Translations under genes and position numbers: made by a program | The notes under the pieces: generated by a model | The model's input: the letters and a program-made list of their open reading frames with translations, nothing else | What the model was told of the DNA's origin: nothing | The model's database searches: none | Assembly: GCF_000708285.2 (NCBI RefSeq) | Contig: NZ_JAUG01000018.1 | Location: 1 to 60,104, forward strand | DNA: 60,104 nt | Source: Pedobacter borealis DSM 19626 | GTDB taxonomy: Bacteria > Bacteroidota > Bacteroidia > Sphingobacteriales > Sphingobacteriaceae | Direction: 5' to 3' | Shown here: in pieces, positions 1 through 7,937 of the stretch | How the letters are laid out: each line of letters begins with the position of its first letter | Position numbering within the stretch: the first letter of the stretch is position 1

Positions 1-32
1 GCGATTTCCCTGCAATTTAATTTCTCTAAGCA

Positions 33-710
33 TTATTCATATTTCAAAAAAATACCAGTATCAAATATCGTCCACAAACAGCTTTTTTGTCCGCAAGCTT
101 TTAATGCTGCATTTGCCCAGGTATTGCAGGTTTTAAAAATGCTGTAACTTCCCTTTGCTTCGTAAAAGGCATCACCAATATCATAATGGATGTTCGATTT
201 AACCTTGATCAAATGTCCCGTTTCGTCTTTTTTGAAACTATTTAAAATATAATCGATCAGTTGTCGATATTGCGCTTTGCTGATCATAATTTTCTTGCAG
301 CTCGCATCTTCCCGTATGTTTTTGTAATAGGTGGTGTGCATGGCAGATGTACTCAGGCCAGAGAGTGCCCGTAAGCCGTTACTCAGTTTAAGGTCAGAAA
401 ATTCCGGCGTTTCGAGGTAGAATTTTTTATCACCCCAGCCCATAGCCAGGAATTGATAAGTGCTATCGGCTTCAAGCGTATTTTGGTATCTGATTTCTTT
501 TGTCCAGTTCATTTCTGCACTAACAGCCGGAACGATGATATCGGTGTGTACGCCGTTAGTCATAATATATATGGCAATTTCTTTAGCGTTTGATGAATTG
601 GCGTTTATGGTAATGCGCGAGCAACAAAAGGCGATTAGAAAATAAAGCCCAATCAATGTGATAAAAGCAATGCTGCACCTGCCTGCATATTTTAAAAACC
701 TTTGGTTCAT
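33..710 (-). CDS. TIGR02117/DUF2459 family membrane-anchored protein
   Basis: This 225-residue protein has one hydrophobic segment near the N terminus (about residues 12-30) and then a soluble, probably periplasmic domain. The motifs NGVHTDIIVP, GWGDKKFYLET and CNTWANAALK are characteristic of DUF2459 (TIGR02117). The conserved His, Cys and Asn suggest a papain/NlpC-like fold, but no biochemical role is established for the family. The gene stands alone, and the ATG at 710 gives the expected membrane anchor. Family assignment is firm; function is unknown. Confidence 0.85.
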   Translation of the reverse strand: MNQRFLKYAGRCSIAFITLIGLYFLIAFCCSRITINANSSNAKEIAIYIMTNGVHTDIIVPAVSAEMNWTKEIRYQNTLEADSTYQFLAMGWGDKKFYLETPEFSDLKLSNGLRALSGLSTSAMHTTYYKNIREDASCKKIMISKAQYRQLIDYILNSFKKDETGHLIKVKSNIHYDIGDAFYEAKGSYSIFKTCNTWANAALKACGQKSCLWTIFDTGIFLKYE

Positions 711-845
711 TTCGATCGGGTTATTTATTCTTAATACAGCATTTTAGTTTTTGGTAACCCATTAGGCTCCGGATATCGATTTTATTGATGGTGGTATCGA
801 AAAACATGATTTTTTGTGGCTATAACTTATCTCTACCTTCACCAT

Positions 846-1291
846 ATGATAAAAGGACTGTTTGAAACACATATTTATGTAGAAGATTTAGCCAGATCGA
901 TCGATTTTTACAGTAATACATTGGGCTTAACACAGTGCCACTACGAAGAAGAACGCAAAATTGCCTTTTTCTGGATCGGAAAACCCCAGGAAGCCATGTT
1001 GGGGATCTGGGAAAAACCTAAAGACGAAATCGATATCAGGCATTTTGCCTTTCGTTGTGATGTAGATGATGTACTGAATAAAGCAGTTCAATTTCTTGAA
1101 TCTAAAAATCTTAAGCCTTATAATTTTCTTAAAAGTGGAAATCACGAACCCATGGTTTTGCCTGGATGCCCGCTTTGGCTATTTACTTTAATGATCCCGA
1201 TGGGCATGCACTGGAGTTTATTGCCATTTTGGAAGAAGAGGCTAAGCCAGAGTTGGGCGTGATTTCTTATGAAGATTGGTTAAGCATATAA
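846..1291 (+). pseudogene. VOC/glyoxalase family protein with a -1 frameshift
   Basis: The ATG at 846 opens a VOC (vicinal oxygen chelate) fold: MIKGLFETHIYVEDL followed by DFYSNTLGL. The frame holds to about codon 103. After that the family ending (WMPALAIYFNDPDGHALEF, then EDWLSI and a stop at 1289-1291) lies in another frame. One extra T in the run at 1156-1159 would restore a 148-residue protein ending at 1291. As written, the frame instead runs into unrelated residues and stops near 1262. This could be a real frameshift or a homopolymer sequencing error. VOC proteins are usually metal-dependent lyases, isomerases or resistance proteins; the substrate cannot be told here. Confidence 0.8.
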
Positions 1292-1712
1292 ATTTTATCC
1301 TGCTAGTTTTGTTAGGGCCTCAGCTGCCGAACCTAAAAAGTTGATGTGTTTGCCCTTATTGCTTTCGTAAATAAAATCTTTAATGCTTTTACTTTGATAT
1401 GGGCTAAAATCGCCAATAATTGCAAGGCTTACCCGGTAATTTGAAAACTTTTGGAGAATTTCTCCAGCTATCCCGTTTTTAGAGTTGGGCGTGATTTCTT
1501 ATGAAGATTGGTTAAGCATATAAATTTTATCCTGCTAGTTTTGTTAGGGCCTCAGCTGCCGAACCTAAAAAGTTGATGTGTTTGCCCTTATTGCTTTCGT
1601 AAATAAAATCTTTAATGCTTTTACTTTGATATGGGCTAAAATCGCCAATAATTGCAAGGCTTACCCGGTAATTTGAAAACTTTTGGAGAATTTCTCCAGC
1701 TATCCCGTTTTT
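1249..1712. repeat. Exact 232-bp tandem duplication
   Basis: Positions 1249-1480 and 1481-1712 read identically base for base. Each unit holds the last 43 bases of the VOC gene followed by the 3' part of the convergent DUF4180 gene. The second unit runs without a break into the intact DUF4180 gene, so the first unit carries only a truncated copy. The flanking bases differ (c at 1248, t at 1480), which fixes the unit at 232 bp. I see no terminal inverted repeats or transposase, so this looks like a simple slippage or unequal-exchange duplication, or an assembly artefact. Confidence 0.95.
1295..1480 (-). pseudogene. Truncated duplicate of the DUF4180 gene (C-terminal part)
   Basis: This is the 3' portion of the neighbouring DUF4180 gene, carried in the first unit of the tandem duplication. 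It encodes about residues 59-119 of the intact protein up to the same TAA stop, and has no start codon of its own. Upstream on the minus strand it abuts the repeated tail of the VOC gene at 1481-1523. It is probably not expressed as a protein. Confidence 0.85.
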
Positions 1713-1886
1713 CAGGTCGAAGAAAGCAGGTGTGATGTTCTGTTGGTGTATAATAATTTTATCAAACCCCTGGTAGTATAAGTTTCCCAATAAGTCTAGC
1801 CCGTCTTCTGCGTTATTAATAATTATTTCTTCCGAAAGAACTTCGGCAATATTGGTATTGTTTATGGTATGTGATTCAATTTTCAT
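1527..1886 (-). CDS. DUF4180 domain-containing protein
   Basis: This 119-residue cytosolic protein matches DUF4180 along its whole length. Diagnostic stretches are YYQGFDKIIIHQQNI, FFDLKNGIAGEILQKFSNYR, LAIIGDFSPY and DFIYESNKG. No catalytic activity is known for the family; its alpha/beta pattern resembles STAS-like folds. It faces the VOC gene convergently, and its 3' half is duplicated just downstream. A near-consensus -7 box (TACCTTTA on the minus strand) lies a short way upstream of the start. Confidence 0.85.
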   Translation of the reverse strand: MKIESHTINNTNIAEVLSEEIIINNAEDGLDLLGNLYYQGFDKIIIHQQNITPAFFDLKNGIAGEILQKFSNYRVSLAIIGDFSPYQSKSIKDFIYESNKGKHINFLGSAAEALTKLAG

Positions 1887-2204
1887 CTGTTGATTTTAAT
1901 AGGCAGGTAAAGGTAATGATATTCATTTCCTTGCTGCTAATAAAAAATTATGCTTTTAACAGGAGGATCTGGTTAAAATCTGTTCATCGTATTCCACAAC
2001 TGAATCAAAAACTAAATTTAGTTTAAGCTTTGTTCAGGATTTTCTAACAATCCAACGGAAGGTAATAAAGGTGAAAAATATTGTACTTGCTTTTCTGTTT
2101 AAAAATGAGATAATTACAACATTATCATCATATTAAATAGTGAGAGATATAGTAGAAAATCCATTTCAAAACACTATCTTTGCGCCAAATTTGAGGCGCA
2201 TTTT
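1887..2204. other. Intergenic region between DUF4180 and typA
   Basis: This 318-bp AT-rich gap separates two divergent genes. It should hold the minus-strand promoter of the DUF4180 gene at its left end and the typA promoter at its right end. I see no open frame with coding character, no RNA gene and no strong hairpin in it. Confidence 0.6.
2175..2182 (+). promoter_or_regulatory. -7 promoter box of typA (TATCTTTG)
   Basis: TATCTTTG matches the Bacteroidota housekeeping -7 consensus TAnnTTTG. Transcription would start at about 2188, leaving a leader of roughly 15-20 nt before the ATG at 2205. I do not find a clear -33 TTTG at the usual distance, so this rests on the -7 box and its position. 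Confidence 0.55.
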
Positions 2205-4010
2205 ATGCAAAAGATTAGAAATATAGCTATTATAGCACACGTTGACCACGGCAAAACTACTTTGGTTGATAAGATTTTACATTCTTGTTCTATTTTTCGT
2301 GACAACGAACAAACAGGAGATTTGATATTGGATAACAACGATTTAGAGCGCGAGCGTGGTATCACGATTGTATCTAAAAACGTATCGGTTCAGTACAAAG
2401 ACGTAAAAATTAACATTATTGACACTCCTGGTCACGCGGATTTCGGCGGTGAGGTAGAGCGTGTTCTGAAAATGGCAGATGGTGTACTTTTACTTTGCGA
2501 TGCTTTTGAAGGTGCAATGCCTCAAACGCGTTTCGTAACGCAAAAAGCGCTAGCCCTTGGTTTAAAACCGATTGTGGTAGTAAACAAAGTGGATAAAGAA
2601 AACTGTCGCCCGGAAGAGGTTTATGAGCAGATTTTCGAATTGTTCTTTAACCTTGAAGCAACTGAAGATCAATTGGATTTCCCTGTAATTTACGGTTCAT
2701 CTAAACAAGGATGGATGAGTACAGACTGGAAAGTACCAACTACCGATATTTTCGCTTTGTTAGATGCAGTTGTGGCAAACATTCCGCCTGCACCAATTAA
2801 CGACGGTACTTTACAGATGCAGATCACTTCGTTAGATTATTCATCTTTCGTTGGTCGTATCGCAATCGGTCGTGTACACCGTGGTACAATTAAAGAAAAC
2901 CAACCAGTTACTTTAATCAAACGCGATGGTAAAATCGTAAAATCAAGAGTAAAAGAACTTTATACTTTCGAAGGTTTAGGTAAAATCCGTACTACAGAAG
3001 TAAGTTCAGGTGATATTTGTGCGGTTGTAGGTATTGATGGTTTTGATATTGGTGATACAATCGCTGATTTTGAAGCACCAGAACAATTACCGGTTATCAG
3101 CATTGATGAGCCAACAATGAACATGTTGTTTACCATTAACAACTCTCCATTTTTTGGTAAAGAAGGTAAATTAGTAACTTCTCAACGTATTAAAGAACGT
3201 TTAATCAAAGAAACTGAGAAAAACTTAGCTTTAAAAGTTGTTGAAACAGCTTCTCCTGATGCCTGGTTGGTTTATGGCCGTGGTATTCTCCATTTATCTG
3301 TATTAATCGAAACGATGCGTCGCGAAGGTTATGAGATTCAGGTAGGTCAGCCTCAGGTTATCGTTAAAGAAATTGATGGTAAAAAACATGAGCCGATTGA
3401 AACTTTAATCGTTGATGTTCCAGGTGAAGTTTCTGGTAAAGTAATCGAATTGGTAACTCAACGTAAAGGTGAGTTGTTAATTATGGAGCCAAAAGGCGAT
3501 TTACAACACTTAGAATTCGAAATCCCGGCACGTGGTATCATTGGTTTACGTAACAACGTTTTAACTGCTACAGCAGGAGAGGCGATTATGGCTCACCGTT
3601 TCAAAGCTTACGAGCCTTGGAAAGGTACAATCCCTGGTCGTTTAAACGGTGTATTGGTTTCAATGGAAAAAGGACAAACTACGGCTTATTCAATCGATAA
3701 GTTACAAGATAGAGGCCGTTTTTTCATCGATCCGGGAACTGATGTTTACGAAGGTCAGATTATGGGTGAGCACATCCGTGATAACGATTTAGTAGTAAAC
3801 GTGGTAAAAGGTAAAGCATTAACCAACATGCGTGCTTCTGGTACTGATGATAATACCCGTATTGCACCGGCAATTAAATTCTCTTTAGAAGAAGCTATGG
3901 AATATATCCAGGCTGATGAGTATATCGAGGTTACACCGCAAAGCATGCGTTTACGTAAAATCTTCTTAACAGAACAAGAACGTAAAGTAAAAGGAAAGCA
4001 ATTCGCTTAA
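2205..4010 (+). CDS. typA: Translational GTPase TypA/BipA
   Basis: This 601-residue ribosome-associated GTPase of the EF-G class acts in ribosome assembly and stress adaptation. The GTP-binding motifs are in order: AHVDHGKTT (G1, about residue 11), RERGITI (switch I), DTPGHADFG (G3) and NKVDKENC (G4). The BipA-specific C-terminal domain follows, with conserved stretches such as PARGIIGLRNN and MRASGTDDN. Length is normal for the family. It is a single gene with its own promoter upstream and a hairpin terminator downstream. Codon use is strongly biased, as expected for a well-expressed gene. Confidence 0.98.
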   Translation: MQKIRNIAIIAHVDHGKTTLVDKILHSCSIFRDNEQTGDLILDNNDLERERGITIVSKNVSVQYKDVKINIIDTPGHADFGGEVERVLKMADGVLLLCDAFEGAMPQTRFVTQKALALGLKPIVVVNKVDKENCRPEEVYEQIFELFFNLEATEDQLDFPVIYGSSKQGWMSTDWKVPTTDIFALLDAVVANIPPAPINDGTLQMQITSLDYSSFVGRIAIGRVHRGTIKENQPVTLIKRDGKIVKSRVKELYTFEGLGKIRTTEVSSGDICAVVGIDGFDIGDTIADFEAPEQLPVISIDEPTMNMLFTINNSPFFGKEGKLVTSQRIKERLIKETEKNLALKVVETASPDAWLVYGRGILHLSVLIETMRREGYEIQVGQPQVIVKEIDGKKHEPIETLIVDVPGEVSGKVIELVTQRKGELLIMEPKGDLQHLEFEIPARGIIGLRNNVLTATAGEAIMAHRFKAYEPWKGTIPGRLNGVLVSMEKGQTTAYSIDKLQDRGRFFIDPGTDVYEGQIMGEHIRDNDLVVNVVKGKALTNMRASGTDDNTRIAPAIKFSLEEAMEYIQADEYIEVTPQSMRLRKIFLTEQERKVKGKQFA

Positions 4011-4073
4011 CCCCTCCCAAAGGGATGCCTTTGGCATAAATCCCCTAAAGGGGACTTAAAAATATAGATTACT

Positions 4074-4102
4074 AAAGCCTCGATGTAAATCGGGGCTTTT
4101 TT
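4074..4102 (+). terminator. Rho-independent terminator of typA
   Basis: AAAGCCTCGAT and ATCGGGGCTTT form an 11-bp stem with one G-U pair, closed by a GTAA loop and followed by a T run. It lies 64 bases after the typA stop. Confidence 0.8.
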
Positions 4103-4123
4103 GCATATAAAATGGTTTTATTC

Positions 4124-4168
4124 GAGTTGACAACTTTAATATTAAATGGACCGGGAAGTTGTCAGCTC
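4124..4168. repeat. Palindromic repeat, GAGTTGACAACTT family (copy 1)
   Basis: The arms GAGTTGACAACTT and AAGTTGTCAGCTC face each other across about 19 bases. A second, perfect copy with the same arms lies at 50123-50170, so this is a dispersed element and not a chance fold. Confidence 0.65.
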
Positions 4169-4491
4169 TAGCAATCAGATTTCCTAAATCGCTATAAAAT
4201 AATAAGGAAAGCAGTATCAGCACTTTTTTTATTGTTAGTCCTTCTTTCCGCTAAATCCCCGATGAAGAATCGGGGGATACCGCTGCAATAAGGTTTAGAG
4301 TCGTTAGGGCTGTGCTGATAGGTTGGATTAGTAATGCGTCTAATTCACTAGAGTTGCGATTTTAGTGTCAAGTGGAGAACAAATCAGGTAAGTCGTTGCT
4401 GGTCAGTTAAATGTTAATCAGATGCGCGATTTTTTGTCAGCATTTTTTCATAAAACCTTTGGGAATAAAAAACTAACAATTGCATGGCAAT

Positions 4492-4517
4492 TAATTTTGC
4501 ACTTAGCTTTAATTTTG
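4492..4517 (+). promoter_or_regulatory. Two candidate -7 boxes for the first acyltransferase gene
   Basis: TAATTTTG occurs at 4492-4499 and again at 4510-4517. Both match TAnnTTTG and would give leaders of about 25-45 nt before the ATG at 4550. Which one is used cannot be decided from sequence. Confidence 0.4.
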
Positions 4518-4549
4518 TGTTTTTGCAAGCAAACTAATCATCCCACATC

Positions 4550-5476
4550 ATGATTAATAAAGGGTTATCCAAAATGGGTATATTTTTATTAAATATGCTC
4601 TCGCTGTTGCCGCTATTTATTTTATACAGATTGGCGGATGCTTTTTATGTGTTAATATTTTATGTTTTTGGATACCGCCGGAAAGTGGTTAAAGAAAATC
4701 TGGTTAATGCATTCCCCGAGAAAAATACTGCTGAAATCAATGCCATAGAAAAACGTTTTTATAAATTTTTCTCCTCACTTTTTATTGAAGTGATTAAAAT
4801 GAAAAGCATTTCTAAAAAGGAATTAAATAAAAGGGTAAAATTTAAAAATACCGATCTGGTAGAAGGCTATCTTAAAAATAACGAAAGTGTGCTTTTCTGT
4901 ACATCACATTATGGCAATTATGAATGGATGTGCATGGCTATTGGTTTAAACTTTTCTGGCAAACATTACCCAATTTATAAACCATTGAGCAGCGAAGCTT
5001 TTGATAATTGGTTTTTGACCATGAGAAGCAAATTTGGTAACCATATGGTGTCTATGCGTCAAACTTTAAGGGCTATTCAATCGAGTAAAAATGAACCAAC
5101 CATGTTTACTTTTGGAAGCGATCAGGCACCTTCAAAAGATGAATCGAATTACTGGACAACTTTTTTAAATCAGGAATCTTCTATCCAGTTAGGGATTGAG
5201 AAAATTGCCATAAAAACAAACCGCCCGGTGTTTTACCTCAAAATAAATTATTTAAAAAGAGGGTATTACGAAGTAGATTGTGCGCCGATCTGTTTAAACC
5301 CAGCAGAAACTGCCGAATTTGAAATCACCGAAATGCATACGCACTTTTTAGAGGATATGATCAAAGAAGCACCAGCTTATTGGTTATGGAGCCACCGCAG
5401 ATGGAAATATAAACCTGAACAGAAGATTTCAGAAATCATCAAAAAAGATCAGAACATAATGGATGCCATGGCTTAG
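4550..5476 (+). CDS. LpxL/HtrB-like lysophospholipid acyltransferase (paralogue 1)
   Basis: This 308-residue protein belongs to the LpxL/HtrB lipid A acyltransferase superfamily. A hydrophobic N-terminal anchor (about residues 10-40) would hold it on the inner membrane, facing the cytoplasm. The catalytic HX4E motif is HYGNYE (His120, Glu125), and the family C-terminal WLWSHRRWKYKP is present. The expected role is transfer of a secondary acyl chain onto lipid A or a related lipid. A close paralogue follows 88 bp downstream in the same direction, with about half or more of residues identical by eye. Acceptor and acyl chain length cannot be predicted. Confidence 0.88.
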   Translation: MINKGLSKMGIFLLNMLSLLPLFILYRLADAFYVLIFYVFGYRRKVVKENLVNAFPEKNTAEINAIEKRFYKFFSSLFIEVIKMKSISKKELNKRVKFKNTDLVEGYLKNNESVLFCTSHYGNYEWMCMAIGLNFSGKHYPIYKPLSSEAFDNWFLTMRSKFGNHMVSMRQTLRAIQSSKNEPTMFTFGSDQAPSKDESNYWTTFLNQESSIQLGIEKIAIKTNRPVFYLKINYLKRGYYEVDCAPICLNPAETAEFEITEMHTHFLEDMIKEAPAYWLWSHRRWKYKPEQKISEIIKKDQNIMDAMA

Positions 5477-5564
5477 GCAATCCATTTGTCTAATATGAAA
5501 TCTAACATTTTCGTGGCATAAATTTTTAAGGTGCTTTTTAAATTAGCACTATAAAATTTCTGGT

Positions 5565-6479
5565 ATGATTAAAAAGGGGATTTCCCATTTGGGAATATTT
5601 TTTTTAGGCGTATTATCTCTGCTTCCATTATCTGTTTTATACATTTTGGCCGATGGAGCTTATTTACTACTGTATTTTGTTTTCGGCTACCGACGTAAAG
5701 TTGTTCGGGAAAATTTATTAAATGCGCTTCCTGATAAAACATTAGAAGAGATTTTGGTTATCGAAAAACGCTTTTACCGGTACCTCGCATCACTGGTTTT
5801 CGAGATTATTAAAATGAGCAGTATCTCAAAAAAAGAAATCGAAAGGCGTTTCATATTTAAAAACAAAGCGCAGGTTCAGGAATATTTAGATCGGGGAGAA
5901 AGTGTGCTGATCTGTGCAGCACACTATGGTAATTGGGAGTGGGGTACTTTGGGTATAGGGCTTAACTTTTCTGCAGACCATTATCCAATTTACAAACCCT
6001 TAACCAATCCAGTATTCGATACTTGGTTTAAAAAAGTACGAAGCAAATTCGGCAATAAATTAATTGCCATGCGACAAACCATGAGGGCTTTGCAGGAAAG
6101 TAAAGATAAACCAAGCATATTTAGTTTTGGGAATGACCAGGCACCCTCAAAAGACGAGTCGCATTATTGGACCAGCTTTATGCATCAGCCCAGCTCTGTT
6201 CAGTTAGGGATTGAAAAAATTGCAAAACGTACCAACCAACCTATCTTTTATTTCAAAGTCAATGTGCTTAAACGTGGCTTTTATACGGTAGATTGTGTGC
6301 CCCTTTGTTTAAAACCTGCCCTAACCGCTGAGTTCGAGATTACTGAAATGCACACCCGTTTTTTGGAAGAAATTATCAGGGCAAAGCCTGAGCATTGGTT
6401 GTGGAGCCATAAAAGGTGGAAATATAAACCGAAACATCAACTTCTTTTTACCACAAATGAATTGCTAAAGCAGGCATAA
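5565..6479 (+). CDS. LpxL/HtrB-like lysophospholipid acyltransferase (paralogue 2)
   Basis: This 304-residue paralogue of the preceding gene has the same layout. It has an N-terminal membrane anchor, FGYRRKVVRENLLNA, the HX4E motif HYGNWE (His120, Glu125), GNDQAPSKDESHYW and WLWSHKRWKYKP. Both catalytic residues are intact in each copy, so neither looks like a decaying duplicate. The pair may add different acyl chains or act on different lipids (inference). The serine hydrolase downstream starts 40 bases after its stop. Confidence 0.88.
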   Translation: MIKKGISHLGIFFLGVLSLLPLSVLYILADGAYLLLYFVFGYRRKVVRENLLNALPDKTLEEILVIEKRFYRYLASLVFEIIKMSSISKKEIERRFIFKNKAQVQEYLDRGESVLICAAHYGNWEWGTLGIGLNFSADHYPIYKPLTNPVFDTWFKKVRSKFGNKLIAMRQTMRALQESKDKPSIFSFGNDQAPSKDESHYWTSFMHQPSSVQLGIEKIAKRTNQPIFYFKVNVLKRGFYTVDCVPLCLKPALTAEFEITEMHTRFLEEIIRAKPEHWLWSHKRWKYKPKHQLLFTTNELLKQA

Positions 6480-6493
6480 TTTCCTAAATATTT

Positions 6494-6501
6494 TATATTT
6501 G
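6494..6501 (+). promoter_or_regulatory. -7 promoter box of the serine hydrolase gene (TATATTTG)
   Basis: TATATTTG matches TAnnTTTG and sits 18 bases before the ATG at 6520, predicting a leader of about 12 nt. It suggests that the hydrolase has its own promoter rather than relying on the acyltransferase genes. Confidence 0.45.
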
Positions 6502-6519
6502 TTGGTATAACGCCTACCC

Positions 6520-7710
6520 ATGAAAACCTTCAAAAAAATATTACTGTTCCTGATCTATGCATTTTTTTTATCGCTGTTCGCACTGTTTCTCTGGAAGCCT
6601 TATCTGTTAAATGTATTAAAATATAGAACACCTGGTGCTGAAACATATAAAATTTTCCCACAGGAAATTTCCCATAAAAGTGATTCTGCCTTTCATTTTA
6701 TCAGATCGGCCAGGCAACGGAGCGATTTAGATACACTTCATGTTCTGGATGGAAATAATCAATCTGTTCCATTGAAAGAATATTTAAAAAATGGAGCGGT
6801 CAACGCTTTTATCGTGATCAGGAATGACAGTGTTTTATACGAAAAATATGATAAAGGTTATCGTGATAGCACCTTAACTACCATTTTTTCTGGTGCCAAA
6901 AGCATGATTTCTATTATGATCGGACAAGCATTAAATGATCATAGCATTAAAAGTTTAAACGAGAAAGTAACCGAATATATTCCTGAGTTAAAATCAAATC
7001 CAGCTTTTCAAGAGATCACACTAAAAAACCTTTTAGATATGAACTCCGGCCTGGAGTTTCAGGATGCTGTAGGCGGGATTGTTAAGGCATTTTTTTCTGA
7101 TGAAGCCAAATATTATTATACGGATGATATGGAAGCCCAATTGATGAAAGTTAAACTGGTGAATAAACCCGGCACGGTTTGGAAGTACAAAAGTATCGAT
7201 CCGATTGTGTTGGGCTGGGTTTTGCAAAAGGCAACTGGTAAATCGGTAGCGCAATATTTTGAAGCGAATGTGTGGAAACAGATCGGTACGCAATATAACG
7301 CCACCTGGGGATTAGATCAGGTTAACGGTTTAACAAACACTGCAAGTCGCTTTCAGGTTACGGCTATCGATTTCGCCAAAATTGGTCGATTATATTTAAA
7401 TAAAGGCAAATACAAGGGGAAACAGATCGTTCCGGAAAGCTGGGTAAATCAATCGATAAATATAGGTGCCGAAAAACCTGCATCGGCAAAAGGCTGGCAA
7501 AAATCAGCCCATCACTATCTTTGGTGGATTCCACAGGAAGGTGATAACGGCGATTATGCTGCAGAAGGCATGCTCGGGCAAAGATTGTATATCGATCCGA
7601 AAACGAATACCATTATTGTTCAGTTTGCCGATCACGGCGCAGGGAATTATCCCTATAGAAAAATCAGTAGGTATCTGAGTGGATTGCCATTCAGTTATCC
7701 GAAGGGTTAA
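6520..7710 (+). CDS. Serine hydrolase, class C beta-lactamase-like
   Basis: This 396-residue protein has an N-terminal membrane segment (about residues 8-26) and a beta-lactamase/penicillin-binding fold. The nucleophile motif SxxK is SGAK (Ser124, Lys127). A Tyr in WKYKS takes the YxN position and HHYLWW lies in the late active-site region. It is probably periplasmic and membrane-anchored. The family includes esterases, DD-peptidases and 6-aminohexanoate-dimer hydrolase-like enzymes, so a resistance role should not be assumed. Confidence 0.85.
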   Translation: MKTFKKILLFLIYAFFLSLFALFLWKPYLLNVLKYRTPGAETYKIFPQEISHKSDSAFHFIRSARQRSDLDTLHVLDGNNQSVPLKEYLKNGAVNAFIVIRNDSVLYEKYDKGYRDSTLTTIFSGAKSMISIMIGQALNDHSIKSLNEKVTEYIPELKSNPAFQEITLKNLLDMNSGLEFQDAVGGIVKAFFSDEAKYYYTDDMEAQLMKVKLVNKPGTVWKYKSIDPIVLGWVLQKATGKSVAQYFEANVWKQIGTQYNATWGLDQVNGLTNTASRFQVTAIDFAKIGRLYLNKGKYKGKQIVPESWVNQSINIGAEKPASAKGWQKSAHHYLWWIPQEGDNGDYAAEGMLGQRLYIDPKTNTIIVQFADHGAGNYPYRKISRYLSGLPFSYPKG

Positions 7711-7714
7711 ATAA

Positions 7715-7892
7715 CCACTGAGAACACCGAGTTTTCACAGAGAAAGACGAGTTAAGCTGACTGTTTCGCCTGCTACGAACTCAGGAATAGATAATATATG
7801 CATGTGTTCCGTGCTTCCGTGGCTAATATATTATTTCACATTTAAACTATCCTCTGTTTCCTCTGTGATATTTCTTCGTGAACTTTGTGGTA
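7715..7892. repeat. CACAGAG-type inverted repeat region
   Basis: The left part reads AACCACTGAGAACACCGAG and TTTTCACAGAGA. The right part, read on the other strand, gives ACCACAAAGTTCACGAAG and CACAGAGGAAACAGAGG. The two ends are therefore imperfect inverted copies of one motif family. The right arm overlaps the 5' extension of the next reading frame, which argues for that gene starting at 7938. Confidence 0.5.
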
Positions 7893-7937
7893 AAAAAAAA
7901 TTACACATATTTCCATAAAATAGTACATTGCCTCTAC

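Larger units (their letters stand above)
4011..4549. other. Palindrome-rich intergenic region downstream of typA
   Basis: This 539-bp gap has no credible gene. It holds small palindromes right after the typA stop (ATGCCTTTGGCAT near 4025-4037 and TCCCCTAAAGGGGA near 4040-4053), the typA terminator and an inverted repeat of the GAGTTGACAACTT family (4124-4168). A larger imperfect fold follows: TATCAGCAC near 4214 answers GTGCTGATA near 4312, with an inner hairpin ATCCCCGAT/ATCGGGGGAT near 4254-4279. Two -7-like boxes for the downstream acyltransferase gene close the region. These look like REP-type elements. Confidence 0.6.

Noticed and set aside
460..645. Plus-strand frame opposite the DUF2459 gene
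   Set aside because: It lies wholly antisense to a gene with clear family motifs and has no family match or promoter.
6520..7710. Beta-lactamase resistance gene
   Set aside because: The fold is shared with many esterases and peptidases; nothing in the sequence points to antibiotic hydrolysis.
7878..7937. Longer start for the kinase-like protein
   Set aside because: These codons overlap a repeat arm and look non-coding; the ATG at 7938 gives a normal start.
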